Assembly: GCA_905212635.1 (NCBI GenBank)
Contig: CAJMFH010000019.1
Span: forward strand, 1 to 50,213
DNA from: an uncultured Lachnoclostridium sp.
GTDB taxonomy: Bacteria > Bacillota > Clostridia > Lachnospirales > Lachnospiraceae
Direction of reading: 5' to 3'
DNA length: 50,213 nt
A program made the translations under genes and the position numbers. Positions 9,173 to 18,518 of this stretch are shown piece after piece. The notes beneath the pieces were generated by a model. It was not told where the DNA came from. It worked only from the letters and a program-made list of their open reading frames with translations, and searched no databases. Each line of letters begins with the position of its first letter. The stretch's first letter is position 1.

Positions 9173-9209
9173 TAGCCATTCCTCCTTAAACTCACGTTTT
9201 TCACCTTTT

Positions 9210-9233
9210 TTTGTATGCACAGACGCATACAAA
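9210..9233 (-). promoter_or_regulatory. Perfect inverted repeat at the purA transcription start region
   Basis: The arms are TTTGTATGC and GCATACAAA (9-bp perfect match) with a 6-base loop. The element lies immediately after the purA -10 box, so it covers the expected start site or forms a hairpin at the 5' end of the mRNA. The GCATACAAA core recurs in the arms of the hairpin at 9310-9351. It could be a repressor operator or a 5' stabilising stem. I do not recognise it as a PurR box. Confidence 0.6.
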
Positions 9234-9236
9234 TTT

Positions 9237-9265
9237 ATTATATATGATTTTGGATAGGTTTGCAA
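9237..9265 (-). promoter_or_regulatory. Promoter of purA
   Basis: On the minus strand, TTGCAA (9260-9265) and TATAAT (9237-9242) are separated by exactly 17 bases, a near-consensus vegetative promoter. It lies 65 bases upstream of the purA start codon. Confidence 0.75.
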
Positions 9266-9304
9266 GTACAAAGACGATTCTTTTTATTTATATAAGAAAC
9301 CATC

Positions 9305-9351
9305 AAAAACCAATGCATACAAATAAATTATCCTGTTTGTATCTGCATTGG
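9305..9351 (-). terminator. Terminator of the PIN/antitoxin transcript
   Basis: On the minus strand a long stem (CCAATGCA...TGCATTGG, extended by ATACAAA/TTTGTAT with a two-base bulge) is followed by TTTTTG. It lies 34 bases after the PIN gene stop. Confidence 0.65.
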
Positions 9352-9384
9352 TCCTGAAGGGTCTTTCCTTGCCTGAAAAAGTTG

Positions 9385-9819
9385 TCAGATTGTTCCATTT
9401 GCGATCCTATCCATAAATTCCTTAGGATTCACTGCCTGAACTTCCGAATTTTCAAAATCCTTTGTGTTACAGGTAATTATATAGTCAGCACCCACTTCCT
9501 TCGCACATTTATCCTGCAAACAGTCTTCAAAATCAGCAAAAAAATCCCTATTAATGGCATCTATAATTTCACTCTTTGACGCAGCTGCCACACTAAATAT
9601 TTCGCAAATATCCCTCAAATTTTGTCTTCGTTCTTCCTGACTTCGTTTCCGAAGTACATACCACAATGTAGAAAGAGTATGAAACGCAACATATCCAATA
9701 AATAATCCCCGTGCGCACATCTCTACAATCTGGATCGATTGCGCCAAATACTCATCTTGTCTGTTTGTAAGATAATTTAGTAAAATATTTGTATCAACCA
9801 AGATCACCATATTTTTCAA
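9385..9819 (-). CDS. PIN-domain ribonuclease toxin (VapC-like)
   Basis: 144 residues. ILVDTNILLNYLTN near the N-terminus gives the first conserved PIN aspartate, and DFEDCLQDKCAKEVGADYII followed by TCNTKDF is the second acidic cluster and the T-x-N-x-x-F end of PIN domains. PIN toxins cleave RNA using Mg2+ held by these acidic residues. The start overlaps the antitoxin gene by 26 bases, a normal toxin-antitoxin arrangement. A second ATG three codons in is also possible. The RNA target is unknown. Confidence 0.85.
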   Translation of the reverse strand: MKNMVILVDTNILLNYLTNRQDEYLAQSIQIVEMCARGLFIGYVAFHTLSTLWYVLRKRSQEERRQNLRDICEIFSVAAASKSEIIDAINRDFFADFEDCLQDKCAKEVGADYIITCNTKDFENSEVQAVNPKEFMDRIANGTI

Positions 9820-10081
9820 TCATTGCCTCCTCTCTCTCTTTTTCATAATCAAGCAATTCCGTCAAATTCTTTCTATAAGCCTCCAGTCTTTTAAATGCCT
9901 CCATCTTTCTGTTTTCCGTTTTCGACAGTGGAGCAGATATAATAAACGGGATGCAGCGTTCCCGCAATACTGTTCTTGTAAATGTCTCATAAAAAGTCTG
10001 TTTTGTCTGTCCCATCTCATCCAACAGTTCGTCAAGTTCCTCGTAAATAGAATCTTCCAATCTGATACTAATTGTTTTCAT
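9794..10081 (-). CDS. Ribbon-helix-helix antitoxin
   Basis: 95 residues. KTISIRLEDSIYEELDELLD is a ribbon-helix-helix DNA-binding start: a beta strand with alternating residues followed by a helix. The C-terminal half (SKTENRKMEAFKRLEAY onward) is charged and helical, suited to binding the PIN toxin. It lies upstream of and overlaps the toxin gene. Such antitoxins normally repress their own promoter, here at 10115-10143. It resembles RelB/DinJ-type antitoxins. Confidence 0.78.
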   Translation of the reverse strand: MKTISIRLEDSIYEELDELLDEMGQTKQTFYETFTRTVLRERCIPFIISAPLSKTENRKMEAFKRLEAYRKNLTELLDYEKEREEAMIEKYGDLG

Positions 10082-10114
10082 AAAATCAGCCCCTTAAATT
10101 TATTATTTGAATCA

Positions 10115-10143
10115 ATTATACATCATTTTGACGCAAATAGCAA
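10115..10143 (-). promoter_or_regulatory. Promoter of the antitoxin-toxin operon
   Basis: On the minus strand, TTGCTA and TATAAT are separated by 17 bases and end 34 bases before the antitoxin ATG. Confidence 0.65.
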
Positions 10144-10276
10144 GCAATTGATTTCAATTTGTTTCATTTTTTTGTTTTTGGAGTTTTCTGTTCACCTTTA
10201 TTTTTACATACACTTTTTCCTTCCAGCCGGCATATTATTAGAAATGAACCTTAACTCAAATATGGGAGTTTTTATT

Positions 10277-10783
10277 ATGTATGACTCAAATTGCATCGGA
10301 CGGATATTGTCCACTTCATCCCCACAGGCGATAGCTAATATATGTGGTTCTGAAGAATATGAAAGCATCCGCGGACAGATCCGCTTCTATGACTTAGGGC
10401 AGGGAACACTCGTCGCCGTTTCCATCGAAGGGATCCCTATGGAGTCCGCTTCCTGCTGCCAGCGTGTTCTCGGATTTCATATTCATGAAGGTTTCCGTTG
10501 CAGCGGAAATTCCGAGGATCCTTTTGCAGATTCAGGCACTCACTTCAATCCAACCAACTGCCCGCATCCACTACACGCCGGTGATCTGCCACCACTTTTT
10601 GTAAACAATGGTATGGCATGGTGCGCTATGATCACAACCCGTTTTTCCGTGTCTGATGTTCTTGGGCTTACCGTGATCGTGCATTCCGATCCTGACGATT
10701 TTCATACCCAGCCGTCCGGAAATTCCGGCAAAAAAATTGCCTGCGGCGTGATCACAAGCACAAAAGGAACTGCCTGCGTTTAA
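10277..10783 (+). CDS. sodC: Cu,Zn superoxide dismutase-like protein, no signal peptide
   Basis: 168 residues. Copper ligands are seen as H68 and H70 (GFHIHEG), H89 (GTHFNP) and H136 (VIVHSDPDDFHTQPSG). Zinc ligands are H89, H97, H100 and D103 (HPLHAGDLP). The active-site arginine of classical enzymes (R143) is aligned with a lysine in GNSGKKIACGVI. Cysteines 60/61 and 156 can form the family disulfide. The ATG at 10277 has GGGAG upstream. The frame extends back to 10148 without a ribosome site. There is no signal peptide, whereas bacterial SodC is usually exported, so a cytoplasmic or non-classical role is inferred. The expected reaction is superoxide dismutation. It stands alone on the plus strand, divergent from the toxin-antitoxin pair. 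Confidence 0.85.
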   Translation: MYDSNCIGRILSTSSPQAIANICGSEEYESIRGQIRFYDLGQGTLVAVSIEGIPMESASCCQRVLGFHIHEGFRCSGNSEDPFADSGTHFNPTNCPHPLHAGDLPPLFVNNGMAWCAMITTRFSVSDVLGLTVIVHSDPDDFHTQPSGNSGKKIACGVITSTKGTACV

Positions 10784-10801
10784 AACGCGGTAGTCCCTTT
10801 T
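10762..10801. terminator. Bidirectional terminator between sodC and the surface-protein gene
   Basis: AAAAGGAACTGCC and GGTAGTCCCTTTT form an imperfect stem around the sodC stop codon, flanked by A-rich and T-rich tracts on both sides. It can end both converging transcripts. Confidence 0.65.
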
Positions 10802-10814
10802 GTACTGACTCTTT

Positions 10815-13800
10815 TTACTTCTTTATCTTAACCTTTTTTACACTACTCCATTTTCCATACACTTTCTTTCCGTTTGCCAATTTATATGCCCTCACTCGAA
10901 CAAAATACGTCTTTTTCTTTTTCAACTTCTTTAACGTAACAGAGGTTGATTTGACTGTTTTGCTCTTTGCTTTTTTGAACTTTTTGTTCGTAGCATACTG
11001 AATCTGGTAGCCGGAAACGTTTGTAAGTTTTTTCCAGGTGGCTTTCAGCTTATATTTACCGGATATTTTTATCTTATTGATCTTAACCTTTGGTACACCC
11101 TTGCCATTTTCAATACCAGTATTTTCATCCGTTATGTTTTGCGGTGTACGGGATGATGCCTGAGCATTTTCAAATGAACGGTTACTATCCGGTGTATTTA
11201 TTGGTGTTTCTGTTGGTTGACCACCACTTTCCGGTGTCTGAGTTGGTTCAACATTGGAATTATTCTGCCCGCCTAAAACTCTTACCTTACATTTGGCTTT
11301 TTCTCCTGTTTCACTTACCGTTGCAACAATCGTTGTTTCACCACTTCCAACCGCTGTAATTACTCCTTGATCTGAAACTATGGCTACAGAATTATCCTCT
11401 GATTCCCAATATACCAGCATTTCCGATTGGCTAATTGGCGTAATCTGTGACGAGATTTTCTTTGTTTCATCCTTTTTCAGCGATACTTCATCGCTTTCAA
11501 AAGCAATCATAGTGTAGTCTTCTTCCGGAATATATTTTGCGACCACCTCCATATCTTCCGTTACACATTTATACCCATCTGTAGACCAGCCAACAAACTT
11601 CTTTCCTTCAATGGTCTTTGGTATAGGTTCTGTTGCTTCATCTAAATAGGCTATTTTTTGTATTTCAATCTTTTTACCTTTTTCATCCTTAAAAGTTACC
11701 TCATATTCTTTCGGTTTTACTTTTATGTATAAATCAAGGTTACTTGTTACAGAATCTGTTTTTGCATTCCATTTCTGCGTAAACTCTGGATCTTTATAAA
11801 TTGAATCTATATCATATCCTTCAATTTCTTGTAAATCACTTGTTTCTATTGTCTTTCCTTCCTCAACAATTTGGGTTTGCAACTTATTTGTCAGTGCGTA
11901 AATGTTTACAATGTAAGAATTGTGCCGCACATAACTAAACACTTCTGCTTTCGTATAATCTTTCAATTTTTCATCAGATGGAATATCCGTTGTATACTTT
12001 GCTAATTTAACATAATTTACAATCTTATGTTTTTGGCGATACTGTATTCCCGTCTGGGTCTTTCCAATTACTTTTTCCTGTTGGAACCATTCTACACCAT
12101 CGCGGATAAAATATGTCTTACCATCCTCTTTGAATCCTGCAATTGCCATACTTTTATCCAATTCAATTGTTTCAAATTTACAGTCTTTTCCATCAATTTC
12201 CTTTGGCGAATAGCATGTAGCTGTACCATCTGTATACACATAATGAGAATACTTATATTTCGTAGATGAACTATATACTGCCTGCGTTTCAACTTGTGCT
12301 TCAATATAGGTTGCTTCATCTATAAATGGAGTATCCTGCCATTTTGTATATTCTGACCAAGAATCATCGTCTTGAGTCCACCCAAGATTTTCCAGTTCTT
12401 TTGCTTCGTCTTTGTATTCTGCCTGTTTTCTTTCCTTAAGAGCATAACCTGTATCCGAATAAATGTCATATTCCTTTTGATTTTCTCTTACCTTTTCAGG
12501 CAGTTCCGTATAAGGCATCCATGCACTTCTTGCCCCCTCATAATTAATAACATAATAGTTTTCGGATGTATCACTATCATTTTTTCTGGATGCTTTTGCA
12601 TAATACTTTAACACAGCAGCATCTTCTATTTCAATTGGGTTTGTATATTTCATCGCCGTTGCTCCGTGAGGATCACTTCCATCTAATGTATAATAAATTT
12701 CAGCATCCTTTGTATCTGTACTCAGAGTAACAGTTTGTTCTTTGTCATACTCTCCGCTCTCCAAATTTGCTGTCGGATTACTAACTGTCTCTTTATAAAC
12801 AAAATCCGGAACTAACGTTGTATCTTCTTTGATAATAACATCTGTAAACTCTTTTTCCTGTCCATGTGCAACATTTTTCCAGCCATAGAAAATACAATTA
12901 TTTGCTTCTGCATCTAACTCTGGAAGCTGCACTGCTTTACCATATTCAACGGTCTGTTCAGATATTATTTTTCCGTCAAATCCTTTAATTTTAACATCAA
13001 ATGTTTTGGTTTTATAGCGTGTACAAACAACAAGATTTTCTGTCACAGTTTCTACACCATCTGCCACTTTATCCCATTCAACAATTTGATTTTCCTCCGG
13101 CTCTTCCGCAATCGGAGTCAATAATCTTGAGCCATATTCAAATTGTTCCACTTTAACGGAATTGGCTTTCCAATCTACAAAAACAACATCATATTTGTTA
13201 AGTTCATACTCTGCATAAATATCTTTATCTTCCGTAATATTTATATTTGTATCTGACCACTTAACAAATGTATATCCTGTTCTCTTTGTTTTTTCTTGTG
13301 ATGGAAGTTCAGCAGCATAACCGTCCTCAACATCCTGCTCCGAAATCACCTTTCCATTATAGTCATAAAATTTGACCTTATGTGTCTTTTTAGGTGCTTT
13401 AATGGTATCAAGATAAATTGCTGTAGAAGTTCCCTCCACACCTAAAACAACTGTCATATCACCTGTTTTAATAGAAGGCTCTTCTCTAAGTTTAAAAGTA
13501 AACGTATACTTTCCATCTTCATCCAGCTTTGTCTGCGCTACGTATTCATTAGTATAATCGGATGCTTCGTCTACTTTATACACAAACAAAGTTGCCTCTT
13601 TTCCTGCAAATTCTTTTCCCAATGTACCTGATACTGTACGTTCTTTTCCTGTGCTGTCCTCCTGCATCATTTCATCCGTCAAATAGCGATACACTGTTCT
13701 TTCTTGTACATTTTTATTAGAACTCGCTACCTGTTTTGTTGTTGACCAGTCTGAATAGTCTGTCCATTTATAATAATCAAACCGTTTCCGATAGGTATTA

Positions 13801-16211
13801 TAATTACATCTTAAAATCGGAGTATTGGCGGCATTTCCTTCACCATATCCAATCCACCAATAACTATCACCACATATATATGGAAATTGTGCATAAAACG
13901 CCCCCAATGAATCCCAGCCCAGCGCGCCATATGTAAACGCATGAAATTTCCAGAACTTATTTGTGTACGTTCCACTTACTGTTCGATTTATTGCACCATA
14001 ATTTCCATTTCGACACCAGTGATAATACAAATACCCTACTGTACTTGTTGAAACCGTCGTTTTATTTGTGTACGTTTCAGATGGAGTAACGGGTGCTCGA
14101 TTATATGCTCCAAAGTAATAATTTCCTGTATCAAAACCATATGGAAAGGAAGCAACATAATCAAAACTATTACTTCCGGTATGAACCCATGAACTTCCGC
14201 TGCATGTGTAGCCGCTTAATGACGTTTCATACGATGTAGTTGTTTTCTTCTCTTGATAACGATACTCTTTTCGTTCTTCTTTCTTTAGAGCATCTTCCGG
14301 TGGCTCTTCTGTACTCCAGTTTGTATATACAGAACTTTGATCTATTTCAAGCACAGCATTATTCGATGTTGTCGTTGTGATTGGAACAGCATCCGTATAT
14401 TGTCCTACCACATAGATTTCAGCCAGCGAAGCAGCTTTATCATAAGGGACAAAAATCTCAATCGTTTTATCAGTATTTTTCTTTACACTAAAAGCTGAAG
14501 ATTCTGTCGAGGTAAGCAACTTACCTTCTTTGGTTTTTAATGCTGCTACCACTCTTCCTTTTGTTGTTGATTTATCCCAATTTGTCACTTTCGCCTTTAC
14601 AGTATATCCTTCGTTATCACTTTCCTCTGCATCATAATCCCGGGTTGCCGAAATCAATTCCGCATAAATAGGAAAGTTTTCATTATACCATCCGATACAT
14701 GTATTCAATGTAGTATTCGCCGTAATACATTTATAATCTTTATCCCAGCCATCATACCCTGTCTTTATGTATCCGGTGGGCACCTTAAAATCCACAGGAT
14801 TAGCGGAACTATAGTAATCTACTTCTTCTGTACCAAGCACTTCCTGCGTAGTTGAATCTACATAACGTACTGTATACCGATTGATCTGATATTCTGCCTT
14901 TACTACAATATCTTCTTTTACATTTGTAAAAGACTTTGACCATTTTTTAAATGTATAACCTGTATGTTCCGGATTCGCAGGGGCATTCGCAGTTCCCCCA
15001 TAATGAATTGTCTGCTTACCCAGTTCTAATGGTTCTGTTTCTTCTGGAACATCTACAAAACTGTCTGCATCCATAAATGTTACTGTAACATCCGGATGTA
15101 CCGTAAACGAAACCTCATTTGACTGACCTTTTGTTCCTACTTCATTATACGCTTCCACTTTAGCATAATAAGTTCCTACTTTTTGTGCCGCTTTAAAAGC
15201 ATATTTTGTTCCCGTTACCTGCCCTGAAGTTTCAATCAATTCATTGTCACTGTTATACAAATATGCCTTATAATATTTTGCATTTGCTATAGCATTCCAA
15301 TTGACCGTTGCTGAACTTTCAAGTCCTATATTTTGATAATTACTGGCAATTTTCAGAGTAGGAATATCTGGTTTTGTAGCCGTTGTACGAAAACTGCCTA
15401 CTCCCCCCTGTTTTTCCTGACCATTAACAACTGCCCATATTTTATAATAATATGTCGTACCATAATTTAACTTATAATAATTTCCAACATTGCACCCCAT
15501 ATTTCCTGAATAGGTTTGCCCACCTACTGTAATCTTTGCCATTGCCGCCGTATTAGGTCCAACGTAAAATCCCCATGAACTTACATTTCCTGCCGGAGAC
15601 ATAGATCCTGAAATACGGGCATCATTGTTAGATATGTTTGAGGCACCGCAAGTAGAGATTTGGTAATTAATTGATGTTTGATAGTTTGGTCGAACATAAA
15701 CAATTGTATATGGTTGATTATTCACAGCTCTATACTCTCTCGGTCTTAACTTATACCACGTCGAGCATACATTTCCTTGTATTGAATATATTGAATCTGT
15801 CATTATACCAATGTGACAAAACACTCCTGTTCTCGTTAATTTATAAAAGCACAAATCACCTCGTTTTGGATTAGCAACAATATTCGCTCCTGTCCTCAGT
15901 ATTTTATTATACATATCAGTGCAACTACCTGTACTTGGAATGACACTTGTTGAAATTCCTGCATTTCTAGCACACCAATTCACAAAATGACAACACCAAG
16001 CACCTGCCCCATACCAACCATTTCCATTTTTCCCTCTATGCGCATTATATTCGCTTTCAGCAACACTAGCCAATGTGTTTCCGTCTGCTGCCTCTGCCTC
16101 CGTTGATGTCCCCATATATTCCTTTACAAACGGGATTCCATCAAATATTCCCAATGCCATACATACACATAGAACCACGGCAAGCACTTGTCTTACAATT
16201 CTTTTTCTCAT
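10815..16211 (-). CDS. Large secreted multidomain surface protein with N-terminal CHAP-type domain
   Basis: 1798 residues with a signal peptide (1-42). Residues 46-175 resemble a CHAP/NlpC peptidoglycan hydrolase domain: catalytic Cys in AWCCHFVNWC (C73) and His in CHIGIM (H133). Then come two FN3-like domains (180-275, 285-372) and InlB/Listeria-Bacteroides B-repeats (about 376-515, 944-1138, 1500-1562). A chitobiase C-terminal-like domain (1143-1225), a Big2 domain (1568-1646), a Pro/Thr linker and a very basic C-terminal FN3-like domain (1706-1798) follow. Two Trp/Tyr-rich regions (640-845 and 1229-1400) end in similar W-rich and Q-E/Y-R segments. No LPXTG or membrane anchor is seen; the basic end may bind the wall. 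It is the last gene of the operon starting at 19574, with AAAAGGAGG before the ATG. Adhesion or wall remodelling is inferred. Confidence 0.85.
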   Translation of the reverse strand: MRKRIVRQVLAVVLCVCMALGIFDGIPFVKEYMGTSTEAEAADGNTLASVAESEYNAHRGKNGNGWYGAGAWCCHFVNWCARNAGISTSVIPSTGSCTDMYNKILRTGANIVANPKRGDLCFYKLTRTGVFCHIGIMTDSIYSIQGNVCSTWYKLRPREYRAVNNQPYTIVYVRPNYQTSINYQISTCGASNISNNDARISGSMSPAGNVSSWGFYVGPNTAAMAKITVGGQTYSGNMGCNVGNYYKLNYGTTYYYKIWAVVNGQEKQGGVGSFRTTATKPDIPTLKIASNYQNIGLESSATVNWNAIANAKYYKAYLYNSDNELIETSGQVTGTKYAFKAAQKVGTYYAKVEAYNEVGTKGQSNEVSFTVHPDVTVTFMDADSFVDVPEETEPLELGKQTIHYGGTANAPANPEHTGYTFKKWSKSFTNVKEDIVVKAEYQINRYTVRYVDSTTQEVLGTEEVDYYSSANPVDFKVPTGYIKTGYDGWDKDYKCITANTTLNTCIGWYNENFPIYAELISATRDYDAEESDNEGYTVKAKVTNWDKSTTKGRVVAALKTKEGKLLTSTESSAFSVKKNTDKTIEIFVPYDKAASLAEIYVVGQYTDAVPITTTTSNNAVLEIDQSSVYTNWSTEEPPEDALKKEERKEYRYQEKKTTTSYETSLSGYTCSGSSWVHTGSNSFDYVASFPYGFDTGNYYFGAYNRAPVTPSETYTNKTTVSTSTVGYLYYHWCRNGNYGAINRTVSGTYTNKFWKFHAFTYGALGWDSLGAFYAQFPYICGDSYWWIGYGEGNAANTPILRCNYNTYRKRFDYYKWTDYSDWSTTKQVASSNKNVQERTVYRYLTDEMMQEDSTGKERTVSGTLGKEFAGKEATLFVYKVDEASDYTNEYVAQTKLDEDGKYTFTFKLREEPSIKTGDMTVVLGVEGTSTAIYLDTIKAPKKTHKVKFYDYNGKVISEQDVEDGYAAELPSQEKTKRTGYTFVKWSDTNINITEDKDIYAEYELNKYDVVFVDWKANSVKVEQFEYGSRLLTPIAEEPEENQIVEWDKVADGVETVTENLVVCTRYKTKTFDVKIKGFDGKIISEQTVEYGKAVQLPELDAEANNCIFYGWKNVAHGQEKEFTDVIIKEDTTLVPDFVYKETVSNPTANLESGEYDKEQTVTLSTDTKDAEIYYTLDGSDPHGATAMKYTNPIEIEDAAVLKYYAKASRKNDSDTSENYYVINYEGARSAWMPYTELPEKVRENQKEYDIYSDTGYALKERKQAEYKDEAKELENLGWTQDDDSWSEYTKWQDTPFIDEATYIEAQVETQAVYSSSTKYKYSHYVYTDGTATCYSPKEIDGKDCKFETIELDKSMAIAGFKEDGKTYFIRDGVEWFQQEKVIGKTQTGIQYRQKHKIVNYVKLAKYTTDIPSDEKLKDYTKAEVFSYVRHNSYIVNIYALTNKLQTQIVEEGKTIETSDLQEIEGYDIDSIYKDPEFTQKWNAKTDSVTSNLDLYIKVKPKEYEVTFKDEKGKKIEIQKIAYLDEATEPIPKTIEGKKFVGWSTDGYKCVTEDMEVVAKYIPEEDYTMIAFESDEVSLKKDETKKISSQITPISQSEMLVYWESEDNSVAIVSDQGVITAVGSGETTIVATVSETGEKAKCKVRVLGGQNNSNVEPTQTPESGGQPTETPINTPDSNRSFENAQASSRTPQNITDENTGIENGKGVPKVKINKIKISGKYKLKATWKKLTNVSGYQIQYATNKKFKKAKSKTVKSTSVTLKKLKKKKTYFVRVRAYKLANGKKVYGKWSSVKKVKIKK

Positions 16212-16294
16212 ATGATTGTTCCTCCTTTTAAATTACTTGATTTTTTCGATTATTTTTAAATCTATATATACCGGTACTGCATAATAAGCTGTAA

Positions 16295-17419
16295 CTAATC
16301 TATCAACCAATTAACCACCCAGCTTTTGTCAAGTTCCAACCCACACCATTTGCCTTTCCAATCATCACTGCTGCAAAAAGCATTTTCTGCGGTCATTTCT
16401 TGGCTAGAATTTTTCTGATTATTTTTAACTACAACACGCACTTTCCCAACCGTCTTGTATACCCATTTATTGTTGCGGTCAGAAAGAATTAAATTAGGAT
16501 ATGTCAATAATGTTGTTGCCGGACTCAACGTATAACTCCACTGTTTACTTTTATTATTTGAATATAAGTAATACGAAGTGATACATGTACCTTCATTAAA
16601 TTCTTTCTTTACAACCCAATTTTTCCCCAACGCCTTAATTTTTCCACTTTCTAATTGTTTGCGTTGTTTCGATGTCCTTACTACATCTACCGGACATCTG
16701 CCAGTGCCTTCTAAAATAATCTTATCATCCTGCATTTTTGCCGAATTTATCTTTAATTCAAGTATTTTTTCCTTCCCGTTAGCATTAAAAAGATTTGTAA
16801 TTTTTTTGCTTTTCACTTTGCAAAGGAATTTATCTCGATTTTTTGGTGTATTTCTATGATACTCATAGACTACTCCTTTGTTCTTTTTAAAGAAATTTTT
16901 GTACTGCTTTTCTGAAATCCATTTCCCATTTAATTGAGGTTTTCGCACTGTACTTGAATCGTCATACCAACGATATCCAATTTCGCCTGTTTTCTTCAGT
17001 TTTCCCTGCTTATTTATGGCATACATGGAGTTATTATTACTTGTTCCACCATCATAAAGGATCAGACATTTTTTGTTTGGCAAATAAGACACATTCTGTT
17101 CTGCTTGTATTATCACGCTGTTTCTTTTCGTGGTATTCGCTAATTCTTTTATTTTTCCATCTCTATATGTAAAAATACAATTTAAGGATTTACTTTGCTC
17201 ATGCACAAAACCCGTTAATAATTCCGGGACACCATCCTGATTTATATCAAGAACAATAAAAGAATTGTCTCTACTCGTATCTGCGGATTGTAAATATTTG
17301 GCATATGCTTGTTTTGCCTGTTGTGCTTTTGTTTTCGCATAAAGAGTTGTATTACACAAAACAATGCAAAAACCTGCAAGTATTACCAATAATAGAATAT
17401 GTTTTGTTTTTTTCATCAT
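16295..17419 (-). CDS. Secreted protein of unknown function with shared C-terminal domain
   Basis: 374 residues with an N-terminal signal peptide (about 1-28). Residues 54-70 (FIVLDINQDGVPELL) form a calcium-loop-like D-x-N-x-D-G segment, seen in many secreted clostridial proteins. Residues 222-366 align by eye with residues 195-340 of the protein at 18519-19574. Shared positions include R-x-PVD, KQRKQL, GK, W, YYLY, YP, DR, VGKV and DWKGKW. I do not recognise this domain. The gene lies between a carbohydrate-binding-like protein and the giant surface protein on the same strand, and probably shares their promoter. The start at 17419 is followed by a second ATG; either could be used. Confidence 0.8.
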   Translation of the reverse strand: MMKKTKHILLLVILAGFCIVLCNTTLYAKTKAQQAKQAYAKYLQSADTSRDNSFIVLDINQDGVPELLTGFVHEQSKSLNCIFTYRDGKIKELANTTKRNSVIIQAEQNVSYLPNKKCLILYDGGTSNNNSMYAINKQGKLKKTGEIGYRWYDDSSTVRKPQLNGKWISEKQYKNFFKKNKGVVYEYHRNTPKNRDKFLCKVKSKKITNLFNANGKEKILELKINSAKMQDDKIILEGTGRCPVDVVRTSKQRKQLESGKIKALGKNWVVKKEFNEGTCITSYYLYSNNKSKQWSYTLSPATTLLTYPNLILSDRNNKWVYKTVGKVRVVVKNNQKNSSQEMTAENAFCSSDDWKGKWCGLELDKSWVVNWLID

Positions 17420-17444
17420 TTAATTTTCCTCCCTCTTTCTTGTA

Positions 17445-17469
17445 ACCAGGGGCGGGAACCGCCCCCGGT
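17445..17469 (-). other. GC-rich intercistronic hairpin
   Basis: ACC-A-GGGGCGG pairs with CCGCCCC-C-GGT around a GAA loop in an otherwise AT-rich operon. No T-run follows on the minus strand, so it is more likely an mRNA-stability or processing stem than a terminator. Confidence 0.55.
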
Positions 17470-17480
17470 AAAGTCAATTA

Positions 17481-18500
17481 TTAATTATAAACTTTAGCAT
17501 CTGTAATCATCATATCATGAGCTCCCCATATATCACCTGTAGAAGCTGCCATTATCTTAATATATTTTGCATGAGAAATCTCAACATCAAATGGAATCGC
17601 TTTTGTCTTGTAATCCATTTTCGGTGATTCATAAATCTTAACTCCATCTGCATAAATCTGAACCCATGTAATTTCGTCATCTTTCAATTCCTTTGAACGA
17701 ACAATATTTCCAGACAATTTGGAATATTCCCCTCCAAGATAATATTCAATGTAACGATTTCCTCTATCATTTGCTTCAATTAAAATTGGATTTGTCACTA
17801 CATTATCCCATCGGTCTGTTTTTGTTCCTTCATAATTTTCCGCACAACTACTATCAAACGGCTTAAGATTCCACAATTCTGTCCACAGTGTTATATATAT
17901 ATAACGTAGTGTTGTATTTCCTACCCCGTCCTTTACACAAATTGTATAATATCCCGGTTCTGCTGCCTGAAATGTGGGAGCCGCACTATCTAATGCTGTA
18001 TATACAGCAGGATTGGTATCATTCAAATACCCTTTGGCAAAGCCCATATACGAAATTCCATTCGCGTCTGAAGCACTTGCCGTAACCGTTGCCACTTTAT
18101 TTGACACAGTATAACCTGCTTGTACATCCGGCAGATGTCTATCAATACAGTTCACGCTGATATTACGGATGGTATACTTGTTCTTTTTGTTTTTTACCCG
18201 CACAGAATACCAGCCATTTGACGACGCACTGAACTTTCTTGGCTTTGTTATGTTTTTGGCTTTTTTCCAATACTTATTCGCTGATTTTGTTACCTTCCCG
18301 GCGCGCCATTTTATTTCTTTAATTTTGCTTCCCTTATTTAATTTAACGGCTACGCTGACATTTCGATTGGTAGGGGTAACGATAGACGGAGTTAGGCTAA
18401 AGCCTGTTCCTTTTGCCTTTTTGGCGGCATTTACCGGCATTGTCACTGCCAACATACCCGCTACTGCTGTTACACCAAATAAAATCACTTGCTTTTTCAT
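17481..18500 (-). CDS. Secreted protein with C-terminal NPCBM-like carbohydrate-binding domain
   Basis: 339 residues. The signal peptide ends near VNAAKKA. The ATG at 18500 was chosen because GGAGG sits seven bases upstream; the longer ORF start at 18515 would overlap that site. Residues about 30-115 are a basic Ig-like region, and about 125-205 form a second Ig-like domain (GISYMGFAKG...PGYYTICVKDGVGN). The C-terminus (about 240-339) resembles an NPCBM module, with YIEYYLGGEYSKLSG, VQIYADGVKIYES, and PFDVEISHAKYIKI. Such modules bind sugars on the outside of the cell. It lies between the two proteins that share the unnamed C-terminal domain. Ligand unknown. Confidence 0.78.
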   Translation of the reverse strand: MKKQVILFGVTAVAGMLAVTMPVNAAKKAKGTGFSLTPSIVTPTNRNVSVAVKLNKGSKIKEIKWRAGKVTKSANKYWKKAKNITKPRKFSASSNGWYSVRVKNKKNKYTIRNISVNCIDRHLPDVQAGYTVSNKVATVTASASDANGISYMGFAKGYLNDTNPAVYTALDSAAPTFQAAEPGYYTICVKDGVGNTTLRYIYITLWTELWNLKPFDSSCAENYEGTKTDRWDNVVTNPILIEANDRGNRYIEYYLGGEYSKLSGNIVRSKELKDDEITWVQIYADGVKIYESPKMDYKTKAIPFDVEISHAKYIKIMAASTGDIWGAHDMMITDAKVYN

Positions 18501-18518
18501 GTTTCCATCCTCCATTTT

